Below the pieces are notes generated by a model. It did no database searches and was not told the DNA's origin. It saw nothing but the letters and a program-made list of their open reading frames with translations. Shown one piece after another: positions 1 through 6,524 of a DNA stretch of 8,075 nucleotides. Source of the DNA: Candidatus Cloacimonadota bacterium (GTDB lineage: Bacteria > Cloacimonadota > Cloacimonadia > Cloacimonadales > TCS61); contig DAOWES010000188.1 of assembly GCA_030638385.1 (NCBI GenBank), positions 1 to 8,075 on the forward strand, read 5' to 3'. Position numbers and translations under genes: made by a program. Numbering within the stretch: the first letter of the stretch is position 1; each line of letters opens with the position of its first letter.

Positions 1-2
1 AT

Positions 3-1259
3 TTTGATCAAAGAAAAGCGGCAAATGATCCCTTAGTTAAAGAGAAAGAAAGAATAGTACTGTTCATACAAGGTGGTGACGGCCCCTGTCGACAGGGGCA
101 ATGTGTCGATATCTGCAAGCTAAGTTTTTATAGATTGTTTGGAAATTCAGCAAAGCAAAATGCCAATCTACGCGATGAACGCTTGCCTGTTAAATTTCTG
201 GAAAATATAGCTACCAGCTTGGACAATAAGAAGGATTTCCTTACACAAATAGAGAAATGGACGACGATACAAGGATATCAGGCTCTAATTGTCAAAGGAG
301 TATTAAGTTCCATCTATTTAAAAGCCGGTTCGAATTGCAGGAGTCAGGAAGAATTTGAACAGCTTCAACTTGATTACAGAAAACTTAAGCAAACTGTTTA
401 TAATATTTTACAATATAATGTTAAGCCGGCTAAATTTTCCCGCTTTATTGTTGATAAGATTGAACGAGGAATTCCTAAGCTCGGTGGGCTGGCCATATAT
501 TTTGGTTACGGTCTATACAACAATAATGGTCTGCGAAAAATATTTAAGAAATTCAGTGATAAATGGATAAATAATCATGCCAATGGAACAAATAAGAAAA
601 TAAATATTCATGTCGAAGGTGAGTTTTATTTGCGTGTCGCTCAAAATGAAGAAATACTAAAATCCCTGATAGACACGCTTGGCTTTGGTTCTTTTGAGCT
701 GAGTTTTACACCTATGTGGTGTTTCTTTGAATATATTTTAGAATCAAGAATTCTGATTGCCAATAAAGATATTGAGATATACCGGCATAAAATGGAAGAT
801 GATCAGGTAGCTGGTGAAAATAACAAATTAGAGAAATTAATCGAGAAAAAGAAAAATGACATTAAAGCAACATTAGAGACTATTACTAATTTCAGGAATA
901 TATTAGCAGGGCCATTATATAAGGCTGCCGGTATAAAAATTCCGCAGGAAATGAAAAAAGCAATCGCAGCAGCTAAGCCAATTCTGCCAAAGTATAAACC
1001 GTTCGGGGAGTTGGTTCCTTATGTCGGCGAAACAATTTCGCTGCTAAATCACGGAATAGATCTGGTCTTAAATGTTGCACCAGAAGGCTGTATGGTTGCT
1101 TCCATGGGTGAAATGCTTACTCCTAAAATGATGCAATTTGTAAACAACAATAAGGCCCGAATTCAGTACCTGTTTACAACTGAGGGAGAAATTAATGAAG
1201 AGATGCTACAACTATCACTGTTAAAAATACTAGAGCCCGAGAAATATTATTCGCGATAG
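3..1259 (+). CDS. CoA-substrate-specific enzyme activase-like protein (COG3580/3581, DUF2229-type), C-terminal part; 5' end outside window
   Basis: The frame is open from the left edge (first whole codon at 3) to the TAG at 1257-1259, leaving 418 residues; there is no in-frame ATG before 135. The TTG at 135 is not a credible start, because the conserved motif GPCRxGQ lies upstream at 81-101. Seen in order: the GGDGPCRQGQC loop, a lysine-rich helical stretch, a strand INIHVEGEFYLR at about 600-635 followed by a 'LGFGSFELSFTPMW' segment, a charged probable coiled coil at about 795-880, and the C-terminal block NVAPEGCMVASMGEML at about 1070-1115. These match, from memory, the COG3580/COG3581 proteins linked to (R)-2-hydroxyacyl-CoA dehydratase activators, where GPCRxGQ and 'GE.YvR' are hallmarks. 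Such proteins are often fused behind one or two BadF/BcrA ATPase domains; whether that holds here lies outside the window. The substrate is unknown. The motif ends in Cys where I expect an aromatic residue. The family is fairly sure; the function is not. Confidence 0.75.
   Translation, partial: FDQRKAANDPLVKEKERIVLFIQGGDGPCRQGQCVDICKLSFYRLFGNSAKQNANLRDERLPVKFLENIATSLDNKKDFLTQIEKWTTIQGYQALIVKGVLSSIYLKAGSNCRSQEEFEQLQLDYRKLKQTVYNILQYNVKPAKFSRFIVDKIERGIPKLGGLAIYFGYGLYNNNGLRKIFKKFSDKWINNHANGTNKKINIHVEGEFYLRVAQNEEILKSLIDTLGFGSFELSFTPMWCFFEYILESRILIANKDIEIYRHKMEDDQVAGENNKLEKLIEKKKNDIKATLETITNFRNILAGPLYKAAGIKIPQEMKKAIAAAKPILPKYKPFGELVPYVGETISLLNHGIDLVLNVAPEGCMVASMGEMLTPKMMQFVNNNKARIQYLFTTEGEINEEMLQLSLLKILEPEKYYSR
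82..99. repeat. Perfect 18-bp palindrome inside the activase-like gene
   Basis: GCCCCTGTC followed directly by its reverse complement GACAGGGGC, centred on GTCGAC. It is GC-rich in an AT-rich gene and encodes the conserved GPCRQG motif, so it may simply be codon use. No spacer or T-run follows, so it is not an intrinsic terminator. Confidence 0.6.
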
Positions 1260-1320
1260 CATTATATTTGGGTTTCTGCATAATTGACTGCTTTGATCGA
1301 AACCGTTTTGCTTTTTCTTT

Positions 1321-1345
1321 CCCCTTCTCCTTCTAGGAGAAGGGG
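1321..1345. repeat. Perfect 11-bp stem hairpin, REP-like element
   Basis: CCCCTTCTCCT at 1321-1331, a 3-base loop TCT, then AGGAGAAGGGG at 1335-1345, a perfect inverted repeat. It is followed by TTAGGGGATGAGGT and, about 20 bases later, by ACCTCA at about 1386-1391, which can pair with TGAGGT at about 1354-1359. This extends the folded unit to about 1391. There is no T-run on either strand, so it is not a classic intrinsic terminator. The form resembles a REP/MITE-like extragenic palindrome. Confidence 0.75.
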
Positions 1346-1396
1346 TTAGGGGATGAGGTCAGTTAAAGCAAGATAGAGCGCGAAACCTCACCTCAA

Positions 1397-1447
1397 TCCT
1401 CTAAGATTCGGCTTTGCTTTAGCAAAACGATATCTATAAGGAGAGGA
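1397..1447. repeat. Interrupted palindrome TCCTCT...AGAGGA with a foreign-looking insert
   Basis: TCCTCT at 1397-1402 pairs with AGAGGA at 1442-1447. The right side reads on as AAGGAGAGGAGG, suggesting an original tight palindrome of TCCTCTCCT/AGGAGAGGA type. The left half stops abruptly at 1402 where sequence of a different repeat family (from about 1403) begins. I infer an insertion into a REP-like element; an uninterrupted copy elsewhere would be needed to show it. Confidence 0.5.
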
Positions 1448-1540
1448 GGCAGTAATTTCCCTTCTTCCGAAAGAAGAGTTAAGGGAAGTTATCGTTTTGC
1501 TGCGATAGATCTCGTTTTTCTTCGAAAAGCCGAATCTTAG
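1401..1540. repeat. Nested inverted repeats forming a 140-base cruciform-capable unit
   Basis: The outer arms are CTAAGATTCGGCTTT (1401-1415) and its exact reverse complement at 1526-1540, 15 bp. The inner arms are AGCAAAACGATA (1421-1432) and its exact reverse complement at 1490-1501, 12 bp. Further in, TTCCCTT (1457-1463) pairs with AAGGGAA (1481-1487), and CTTCTT (1461-1466) with AAGAAG (1471-1476). Four nested levels of complementarity make a long stem on either strand. No transposase gene is present, so this could be a non-autonomous element or an assembly of several short repeats. Confidence 0.7.
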
Positions 1541-1551
1541 ATCTCGTTTTT
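1506..1551 (+). repeat. Direct repeat TAGATCTCGTTTTT, two copies
   Basis: Exact 14-base copies lie at 1506-1519 and 1538-1551, 32 bases apart. They overlap the right arm of the 1401-1540 inverted repeat and share the TCGTTTT core that recurs through the cluster. Confidence 0.65.
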
Positions 1552-1594
1552 GTCGAAATCGTTTTGATCGAGATCGTTCTTCACTTTGTTCAGA

Positions 1595-1681
1595 GCCGAC
1601 TCGTAGCTGATTCGTAAAAACCGAATCTTAGCCGACTCCCGAGATCGTTTTGCAAGCAAAGCCGACTCGTAGTTAATTCGT
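1595..1681 (+). repeat. Direct repeat GCCGACTCGTAG + ATTCGT, two full copies and one partial
   Basis: Full copies lie at 1595-1615 and 1661-1681, differing at two of 21 positions; a partial copy GCCGACTC lies at 1631-1638. Between them GATTCG (1609-1614) and CGAATC (1622-1627) form a hairpin with a 7-base loop. CCGAATCTTAG recurs at 1530-1540 and 1621-1631. The segment 1641-1668 is a near-exact reverse complement of 1405-1434 (26 of 28 aligned bases, plus one 2-base gap), tying this part to the nested inverted repeat. Confidence 0.65.
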
Positions 1682-1788
1682 GGACAAAGACTTTTTAAAG
1701 TGGGTTCAAAGATTAAATTATCAATTATACAGAACTCATTAATGACTTTATCTCTAAGTTTTCGGCATATTAGTTAACTCTTATATTT

Positions 1789-3603
1789 TTAGCTCTCAAT
1801 TTTATTTAAACTATCTATAATGCTCTTTGCTATTTTAAATCCCACACCTTTAACCCTTGTTAAATCAGTAATAGAAGCATTTCTTATATTTTCTACCGAG
1901 CCAAATTCTTTAAGAAGCATAAATTTGAGATTTTGACCAATTCCACCTATCTCATCAAGCTCGCTGGATAATGTTCTTTTGCTCCGTGTTTTTCGATGAA
2001 AACCTACCGCTGTGCGATGAGCTTCATCGCGAATTTGAATAAGCAAACGCAAAGCTGCAGAATTTCTTGGTAATAGAATGGAGTCTGATTTTTCGGGTAC
2101 AAATACTTCTTCAATTCTTTTGGCCAAGGAGATCATCTCAATATCTTCAAATCCTGTTTCCTTTAAGATCGGATAAGCTGAGCTCAGCTGTCCTTTCCCA
2201 CCATCGATAACAATCAAATCAGGTTTCTCTTCGAGCGTAATTTTGCTAAAATATCGTCGCATTGTTTCTGCCATTGAAGCAAAATCATCCTGCCCAATCA
2301 CTGTTTTCATCTTAAAAAGCCGATAATTTTTCTTTTTGGGTTTTCCATTTTCAAAATAAACCAATGATGAGACTGTATCTGCTCCTTGAATTGTGGAGAT
2401 ATCGATACAGATCATTTTACGCGGAAGTTTCTTTAGATTAAGCTTTTCTTTTAACTCGGTGACAGGGAACACGGTGCGATTGCTTTTTCGTAAATGTTTC
2501 AGCTTTTGTTCTTCAACAAAGTTAAAGGCATTTTCGATTGCAATTTTCATCAAGATCCGATTTTCACCTCTGTGCGGTACATGCAATTTATTTTTTAGCC
2601 AGCGGTTAAGCGTTTCATAATCATCACATTCTTGCTGTAAAAGAATATGATGAGGCAAATTTTCTAATTTTGTGTGATAATATTGAGTAAGAAATGCATT
2701 TAATAAAGCTGCTTTGTCACTATCCCCCACATTATCCAATGCATAAACCTCTTTATTCAATAATTTGCCGGAAAGAATCTTCATCACTGTTACAGCAGCG
2801 AGATTATTTTCTTTATAGACGGCAATCACATCACGATTTTTCTCATCTGTATAAAAAAGTGTTTTGGAATTATTAATTTTTTGAATATTTAAAATTTTAT
2901 CGCGCACTAAGGCTGCTTCTTCAAACTTCATCTCTTCTGAATAGGCCAGCATTTCAACTTTCAGCTCATTAATTACTTCTTGATTCTTGCCATTTAAAAA
3001 ACGAATCGCATTCATCACCGTTTTTCTATATTCGCTTTTGGAAATTTTCCCGATACAAGGAGCAAAACATTTTCCCATCTGATAATTCATACAAGCAGTT
3101 TTATATAAGCTTCCCTTTTCCATAATAACTCGTGAGCAGGTTTTTAGCGGAAAGATCCATTCCATCATGCGCAAAGTTTTTCGAACAGCCCGAGCATCTG
3201 TGTAGGGACCAAAATACTTGGAACCATCCTTCAATATCTCTCTGGTAATTAATATGCGCGGAAAATCATCTTTGATGGTGATTTTTATAAATGGATAGTG
3301 CTTATCATCTTTAAGTAAAACATTATAGCGTGGTTTGTGTTTGTTTATGAGGTCTGCTTCCAATTGCAAAGCTTGTTCTTCCGAGCTGGTGATAATATAA
3401 TCAAAGCTCTTAATTCGCTTCACAAGTTCAGCTGTTTTATTATCTACCGGAGTTCCGCTAAAATAGGAACGAACCCGATTTTTCAGACTTTTGGATTTAC
3501 CGATGTAGATGATTTTATCATTTACATTCTTCATTAGATAAACACCGGGTTTATCTGGTAGTAATGCTAATTTCTCTTTTATTTTTTTGTTAATTTCCGC
3601 CAT
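1789..3603 (-). CDS. uvrC: UvrABC excinuclease subunit C
   Basis: This is the dual-incision nuclease of nucleotide excision repair: after UvrA/UvrB load at a lesion it cuts the damaged strand on both sides. The 604 residues match the usual family length. The N-terminal GIY-YIG nuclease is clear (GVY 20-22, YIG 33-35, Arg43, likely catalytic Glu82). Cys156, Cys171, Cys179 and Cys183 match the four-cysteine cluster reported to bind Fe-S in UvrC. A UVR motif for UvrB contact lies at about 207-240. The RNase H-like nuclease keeps the expected D-D-H triad (Asp401, Asp467, His529), followed by two helix-hairpin-helix DNA-binding motifs at about 550-600. The usual DISH after Asp401 is DIST here; this position varies in other UvrCs. 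The ATG at 3603 gives the normal N-terminus but has only a weak ribosome site. The gene overlaps the end of murJ by 25 bases, so it is probably translated by coupling. No clear terminator follows. Confidence 0.97.
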   Translation of the reverse strand: MAEINKKIKEKLALLPDKPGVYLMKNVNDKIIYIGKSKSLKNRVRSYFSGTPVDNKTAELVKRIKSFDYIITSSEEQALQLEADLINKHKPRYNVLLKDDKHYPFIKITIKDDFPRILITREILKDGSKYFGPYTDARAVRKTLRMMEWIFPLKTCSRVIMEKGSLYKTACMNYQMGKCFAPCIGKISKSEYRKTVMNAIRFLNGKNQEVINELKVEMLAYSEEMKFEEAALVRDKILNIQKINNSKTLFYTDEKNRDVIAVYKENNLAAVTVMKILSGKLLNKEVYALDNVGDSDKAALLNAFLTQYYHTKLENLPHHILLQQECDDYETLNRWLKNKLHVPHRGENRILMKIAIENAFNFVEEQKLKHLRKSNRTVFPVTELKEKLNLKKLPRKMICIDISTIQGADTVSSLVYFENGKPKKKNYRLFKMKTVIGQDDFASMAETMRRYFSKITLEEKPDLIVIDGGKGQLSSAYPILKETGFEDIEMISLAKRIEEVFVPEKSDSILLPRNSAALRLLIQIRDEAHRTAVGFHRKTRSKRTLSSELDEIGGIGQNLKFMLLKEFGSVENIRNASITDLTRVKGVGFKIAKSIIDSLNKIES

Positions 3604-4496
3604 ATTCGCTGTCCAATAACTTTACTGTTTTCAATATTCAAAACATGAGCACCACCCAATAATATTACTAACGAAATAGCGCCCAAAACAAATACTCGCA
3701 TCATCGAATAAATAACTGATTCTTGAGAAAATAGATGAGTTAGATATGTTAAAACAAGCCAAATTATCAATGCTAAAGTTATAATTTTTATCAAGCTCTG
3801 TTTGAGATTTTTAATTTTAAATTGATTATACTTTTTCTTTAGAAAAACAATAAGAATGAAAAAATGAACTACCGCGGAAATGGATGTTGCCAGTGCTAAA
3901 CCGGCGTGCCCGATAAATTGCATCAGCAGAATATTTAAGCTAATATTAAGAACAACGATAAACACTGATATTTTCACAGGCGTTTTTGTATCTTTGGCTG
4001 CATAAAATATTGGAATAATCAATCTGTTCCAACTATAAAAAAGTAACCCGAATGAGTAACAAAGAAACGCTTGATAGGTCATATTAAGTGAATGCAGATC
4101 AAAGTTACCACGCATAAATAAAATAATAATCATATCTTTTCCAAGCGCTGCCACGATAGCAACAATTGGAATCATGATAAAAGCCAGAGAAGACATAGAA
4201 AAGTTCAGACTATCCTCAAGTTCTTCCCAATTACCTTCGGTAATCAAGCGAGAAAACAGAGGCAATACAGCTACTCCTACCGCAACTCCAAAAACTCCCA
4301 ACGGAAGCTGCATAAGTCGATTACCATAATTAAGTGCGGCAATGCTTCCGGTAGCCAACAAAGATGCCAAAATTAGATCAAATGCTAAGTTAACTTGCCG
4401 AATTGCCAAGCCAACCACTCCGGGTAAAAATCTTTTCCAAACAGCGGAAATATCATGTCCTCGCAGATTTAGATCAAGACGAATCTTGTAGCCAAG
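3579..4496 (-). CDS. murJ: Lipid II flippase MurJ, C-terminal part, out of frame with the N-terminal part
   Basis: These 305 codons continue MurJ after the A8 tract and end at the TAA at 3581-3579. The frame opens LGYKIRLDLNLR and runs into the MurJ-typical segment between transmembrane helices 6 and 8: GLAIRQVNLAFD, then the strongly conserved ALNYGNRLMQLPLGVFGVAV. Several hydrophobic helices follow. It has no start of its own: a GTG at 4418 lies in mid-domain with conserved MurJ sequence upstream of it, so it is not a real gene start. Joined to the first 216 residues after loss of one A, it gives one 521-residue protein. The last 25 bases overlap uvrC. On its own, without the first helices and their conserved arginines, this piece should not be an active flippase. 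Confidence 0.9.
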   Translation of the reverse strand, partial: LGYKIRLDLNLRGHDISAVWKRFLPGVVGLAIRQVNLAFDLILASLLATGSIAALNYGNRLMQLPLGVFGVAVGVAVLPLFSRLITEGNWEELEDSLNFSMSSLAFIMIPIVAIVAALGKDMIIILFMRGNFDLHSLNMTYQAFLCYSFGLLFYSWNRLIIPIFYAAKDTKTPVKISVFIVVLNISLNILLMQFIGHAGLALATSISAVVHFFILIVFLKKKYNQFKIKNLKQSLIKIITLALIIWLVLTYLTHLFSQESVIYSMMRVFVLGAISLVILLGGAHVLNIENSKVIGQRIWRKLTKK

Positions 4497-5145
4497 TTTT
4501 TTTTAAAATGGGGAAATTGATAATAGTTTGCAAAATACCACCAATTACCACGCCGATAGACCAAACAACCACCTGTTCAATAGCTGTGGCAGAATTTTTA
4601 ATAAGCACAAAAATACCCAAAGATAATATCATCGCAATATTTAAAAAAGCGGAAGATAAACCCGGGATAAAGAAATAATCGTGTGAATTTAAGATAGAGA
4701 TTAAGGTGGAAGACAAGCCAATGAGTAACAGATATGGAAACATTATTCGAATTAGTTTAAGTGTCACAAGAGATGTTTCAGCATCAAAGCCCGGAGCTAA
4801 TAGTTTGATAATGAGAGGTGCAAAGACAATTCCAATAATGGAAAGTATCATCAGAAATGTGGTTAAAATAGAAAGTACATTTATGCCAAAATCAATTTGA
4901 GCTTTTCTGCCTCGTTTAATACCAATTTCGCCATAAAGTGGGATAAATGCAGCAGAGAGGGCACCTTCGCCGAATAATCTTCTAAGCAGATTTGGAATTT
5001 GAAAAGCAACTTGAAAAGCATCTGCCACATAACTGGTTCCCCAAAAAGCAGTTGTCATGATGTCTCGAATTAATCCTAATATTCTGCTGATAAACACAGC
5101 AAAAGACATCGATCCCACTTTTTTTATCAATTCATGCTTTCCCAT
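4474..5145 (-). CDS. murJ: Lipid II flippase MurJ, N-terminal part (frameshifted gene; reconstructed gene spans 5145 to 3579)
   Basis: MurJ is the MOP-superfamily inner-membrane flippase that moves lipid II outward for peptidoglycan synthesis; it normally has 14 helices and about 510 residues. This part holds the N-terminal signatures SRILGLIRD (residues 20-28), ADAF (41-44) and PNLLRRLFGEGALS (51-64), then helices to about residue 216. Reading through the A8 tract in this frame adds only seven unrelated residues before a TGA at 4474. Skipping one A continues directly into the MurJ C-terminal half with no residue missing. I chose the ATG at 5145, preceded by AGGA at good spacing, because the in-frame TTG at 5217 lies inside the arcA terminator and adds 24 residues of non-MurJ sequence. 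Either the sequence has a homopolymer error, the gene is a fresh pseudogene, or slippage makes the full protein. Since murJ is usually essential, an error or slippage is likelier. Confidence 0.93.
   Translation of the reverse strand: MGKHELIKKVGSMSFAVFISRILGLIRDIMTTAFWGTSYVADAFQVAFQIPNLLRRLFGEGALSAAFIPLYGEIGIKRGRKAQIDFGINVLSILTTFLMILSIIGIVFAPLIIKLLAPGFDAETSLVTLKLIRIMFPYLLLIGLSSTLISILNSHDYFFIPGLSSAFLNIAMILSLGIFVLIKNSATAIEQVVVWSIGVVIGGILQTIINFPILKKTWLQDSS
4497..4504 (-). other. A8 homopolymer at the murJ frameshift point
   Basis: On the coding (minus) strand eight A residues follow TTTT. The upstream frame reads TTA AAA AAA ACT; the MurJ-like downstream frame needs TTA AAA AAA CTT, that is, seven A. 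The needed change is the loss of one base (or gain of two), so this is not a standard -1 ribosomal slippery site. It does suit a homopolymer sequencing or assembly error, or transcriptional slippage on a long A run. Confidence 0.9.
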
Positions 5146-5188
5146 TATTTTCCTCAATCCGAATCTTTTTTTCAAAACAAATCTATCT

Positions 5189-5215
5189 AAAAAAAATGGG
5201 AGACTAAAGCCTCCC
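5189..5215 (-). terminator. Rho-independent terminator downstream of arcA
   Basis: On the minus strand GGGAGGC, loop TTTA, GTCTCCC forms a 7-bp stem with one G-T pair (5215-5198), followed by one A and eight T (5196-5189). It lies 12 bases after the arcA stop and before the murJ start at 5145, so it should separate arcA transcription from murJ-uvrC, though some read-through is possible. Confidence 0.85.
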
Positions 5216-5227
5216 AAATAAGTTATT

Positions 5228-6487
5228 TTACCATTTAACAGGTTTACGTTTTATAGGCATTGTCATACAACGAACACCACCGCCACCTCTAGCAAGCTCT
5301 GCACCATCAATTCCAATAACAAGTTTATCATAATTGCTGATTTTATCTTTTCCTGAAATAAAATCTTTTGCATGCTTCACAGAATAACCGGCTTTGTTAA
5401 TTTCATCTAATGTTCTGCTGTTACAATCGTAACCAATAAATTTTCCGGGTTCGAAAGCAAAGAAGTTTGTTCCGGAAAGCCACTGCTCTCTTTCTTGATA
5501 TAATTGCTCTTTCCCACCACAAATAATCGGCTCAAGCTCAATTCCAACTGTCTTTAATCCACTGATAATGTCAGGCATATCTTCAAATACTTTTTTACCA
5601 TTTGGCTGCAAAGTAATCTTCACTACTGATAATGTTTTCTTACCCAATACATACGGATGGTGGATTACACAACGATTTTTATCTACCATTGTGAAAACCA
5701 TATCAAGGTGAATTGTAGCTCTCTCTTTGGGCAGCACAACGGCAAAAATTATCATTGGCTTATTTATTTGCTTCGTCAAATTTGCACAAATTATATCAAT
5801 ACTTTGCGGAGTTGTACGCTCGGAAATCCCTATTGCAAGAACATCATCTCGCAATACCAAAAGATCACCACCTTCAATTGTAGCTTCCTGACTATCTTCA
5901 AAAGTTGTGCCATCAATGATAAATCCTTCCGATTTAAAATTTGTATGATATTTGAAAATAAATTTCATTATTACAGCTTCCATAGCTCTTACTCTGTTAG
6001 CCATTGAACCGGTAACAATTTTATCTCCCACCACAATTGCACTATCACGCATAAAATACAAGTTAGGAAGTGGCGGAAGTGCAAAAATATTTTCACTTAA
6101 GTACTTTGTGAGAGTATCTTTCTTTTCTTTAATTCCCACAATTACCAAATTTGCAAGTTCAGCTGGTGAAATGCTTTCAAATTCACTTCTTCTATTTTGC
6201 CCATTTCCCAATAGCGTACAAATTGTATCTAAAAATTCACTCTTCACACTATCGTTAGATAGCACATCTGTAAGCAAATCCTTCACTTCATATACATTAG
6301 TAATTAATTTTAATAAATCCTTAAGCTCACGATGGTCTTCTGCAATCACAGGAAGAGGTAAAATGTCATTGTATAGTACCTGAGCTGCTGATTTTGGAGT
6401 CATCTGCTCAACTTCAAATCCGGGAGTATGTATAATTACTTTTTCTAATTTACCTATTTCTGATGTGATTAATACTCTATCACTCAT
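5228..6487 (-). CDS. arcA: Arginine deiminase
   Basis: It hydrolyses L-arginine to citrulline and ammonia in the cytoplasm, normally the first step of the ATP-yielding arginine deiminase pathway. The 419 residues match the family length. The opening SEIGKLEKVIIHTPG is typical. The guanidino-modifying catalytic set is complete: Asp148 in LYFMRD, Glu205 in EGGD, His260 and Asp262 in IHLD, and nucleophile Cys407 in GGGGVRCMTMP. The substrate arginines of the family also appear kept (Arg165, Arg224 in ISERT, Arg400). The helical insert typical of ArcA lies at about residues 75-135. The ATG at 6487 has AGGA six bases upstream. No arcB, arcC or arginine/ornithine antiporter gene lies next to it: downstream is a terminator then murJ, upstream a divergent gene. 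So it is probably a single-gene transcript whose partners lie elsewhere, or it serves in acid resistance or nitrogen release. The enzyme identity is very firm. Confidence 0.96.
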   Translation of the reverse strand: MSDRVLITSEIGKLEKVIIHTPGFEVEQMTPKSAAQVLYNDILPLPVIAEDHRELKDLLKLITNVYEVKDLLTDVLSNDSVKSEFLDTICTLLGNGQNRRSEFESISPAELANLVIVGIKEKKDTLTKYLSENIFALPPLPNLYFMRDSAIVVGDKIVTGSMANRVRAMEAVIMKFIFKYHTNFKSEGFIIDGTTFEDSQEATIEGGDLLVLRDDVLAIGISERTTPQSIDIICANLTKQINKPMIIFAVVLPKERATIHLDMVFTMVDKNRCVIHHPYVLGKKTLSVVKITLQPNGKKVFEDMPDIISGLKTVGIELEPIICGGKEQLYQEREQWLSGTNFFAFEPGKFIGYDCNSRTLDEINKAGYSVKHAKDFISGKDKISNYDKLVIGIDGAELARGGGGVRCMTMPIKRKPVKW

Positions 6488-6524
6488 TTTATTTCCTCAC
6501 TTAATTATTATTTGAAGTCATAAA

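Larger units (their letters stand above)
1292..1578 (+). repeat. Direct repeat pair TTTGATCGARAYCGTT
   Basis: One copy lies at 1292-1307 and a second at 1563-1578, differing at two of 16 positions. An overlapping unit TCGAAAYCGTTTTG occurs at 1297-1310 and 1553-1566 with one difference. The copies bracket most of the repeat cluster. Confidence 0.55.
1260..1788. other. Convergent intergenic region of 529 bases carrying a repeat cluster
   Basis: This gap separates the plus-strand activase-like gene from the minus-strand uvrC, so both genes end into it. No credible coding frame was seen. About 1291-1681 is filled by the inverted and direct repeats listed separately; 1682-1788 is plain AT-rich sequence with only a small ACTTT-TT-AAAGT inverted repeat at 1690-1701. 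I found no hairpin followed by a T-run that would be a standard terminator for either gene, so the repeat hairpins may be the only structures available for ending these transcripts. Confidence 0.8.

Noticed and set aside
135..137. TTG as the start of the first gene
   Set aside because: The frame is open and conserved upstream to the window edge, including the GPCRxGQ motif at 81-101, so the gene begins outside the window.
355..570. Open frame of 71 codons on the plus strand
   Set aside because: It lies wholly within the activase-like gene in another frame and has no recognisable domain or ribosome site.
1321..1345. Intrinsic terminator for the first gene or uvrC
   Set aside because: The hairpin is strong, but no T-run follows it on either strand; kept as a repeat instead.
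1401..1681. CRISPR array
   Set aside because: Repeats are of unequal length, occur in both orientations and have irregular spacing; no cas genes are near.
4416..4418. GTG start for a separate gene encoding the MurJ C-terminal half
   Set aside because: Conserved MurJ sequence continues upstream in the same frame to the A8 tract, so this is an internal valine codon.
4494..4508. Programmed -1 ribosomal frameshifting in murJ
   Set aside because: The required change is loss of one base (+1) or gain of two; a -1 shift leads into the third, non-MurJ frame.
5146..5217. N-terminal extension of MurJ from a TTG at 5217
   Set aside because: It would begin within the arcA terminator hairpin and translate its T-run; the ATG at 5145 has a ribosome site and gives the normal MurJ N-terminus.
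5657..6383. Two plus-strand open frames (5657-6007 and 5952-6383)
   Set aside because: Both lie opposite arcA, whose catalytic residues are all present; they are antisense frames without recognisable domains.
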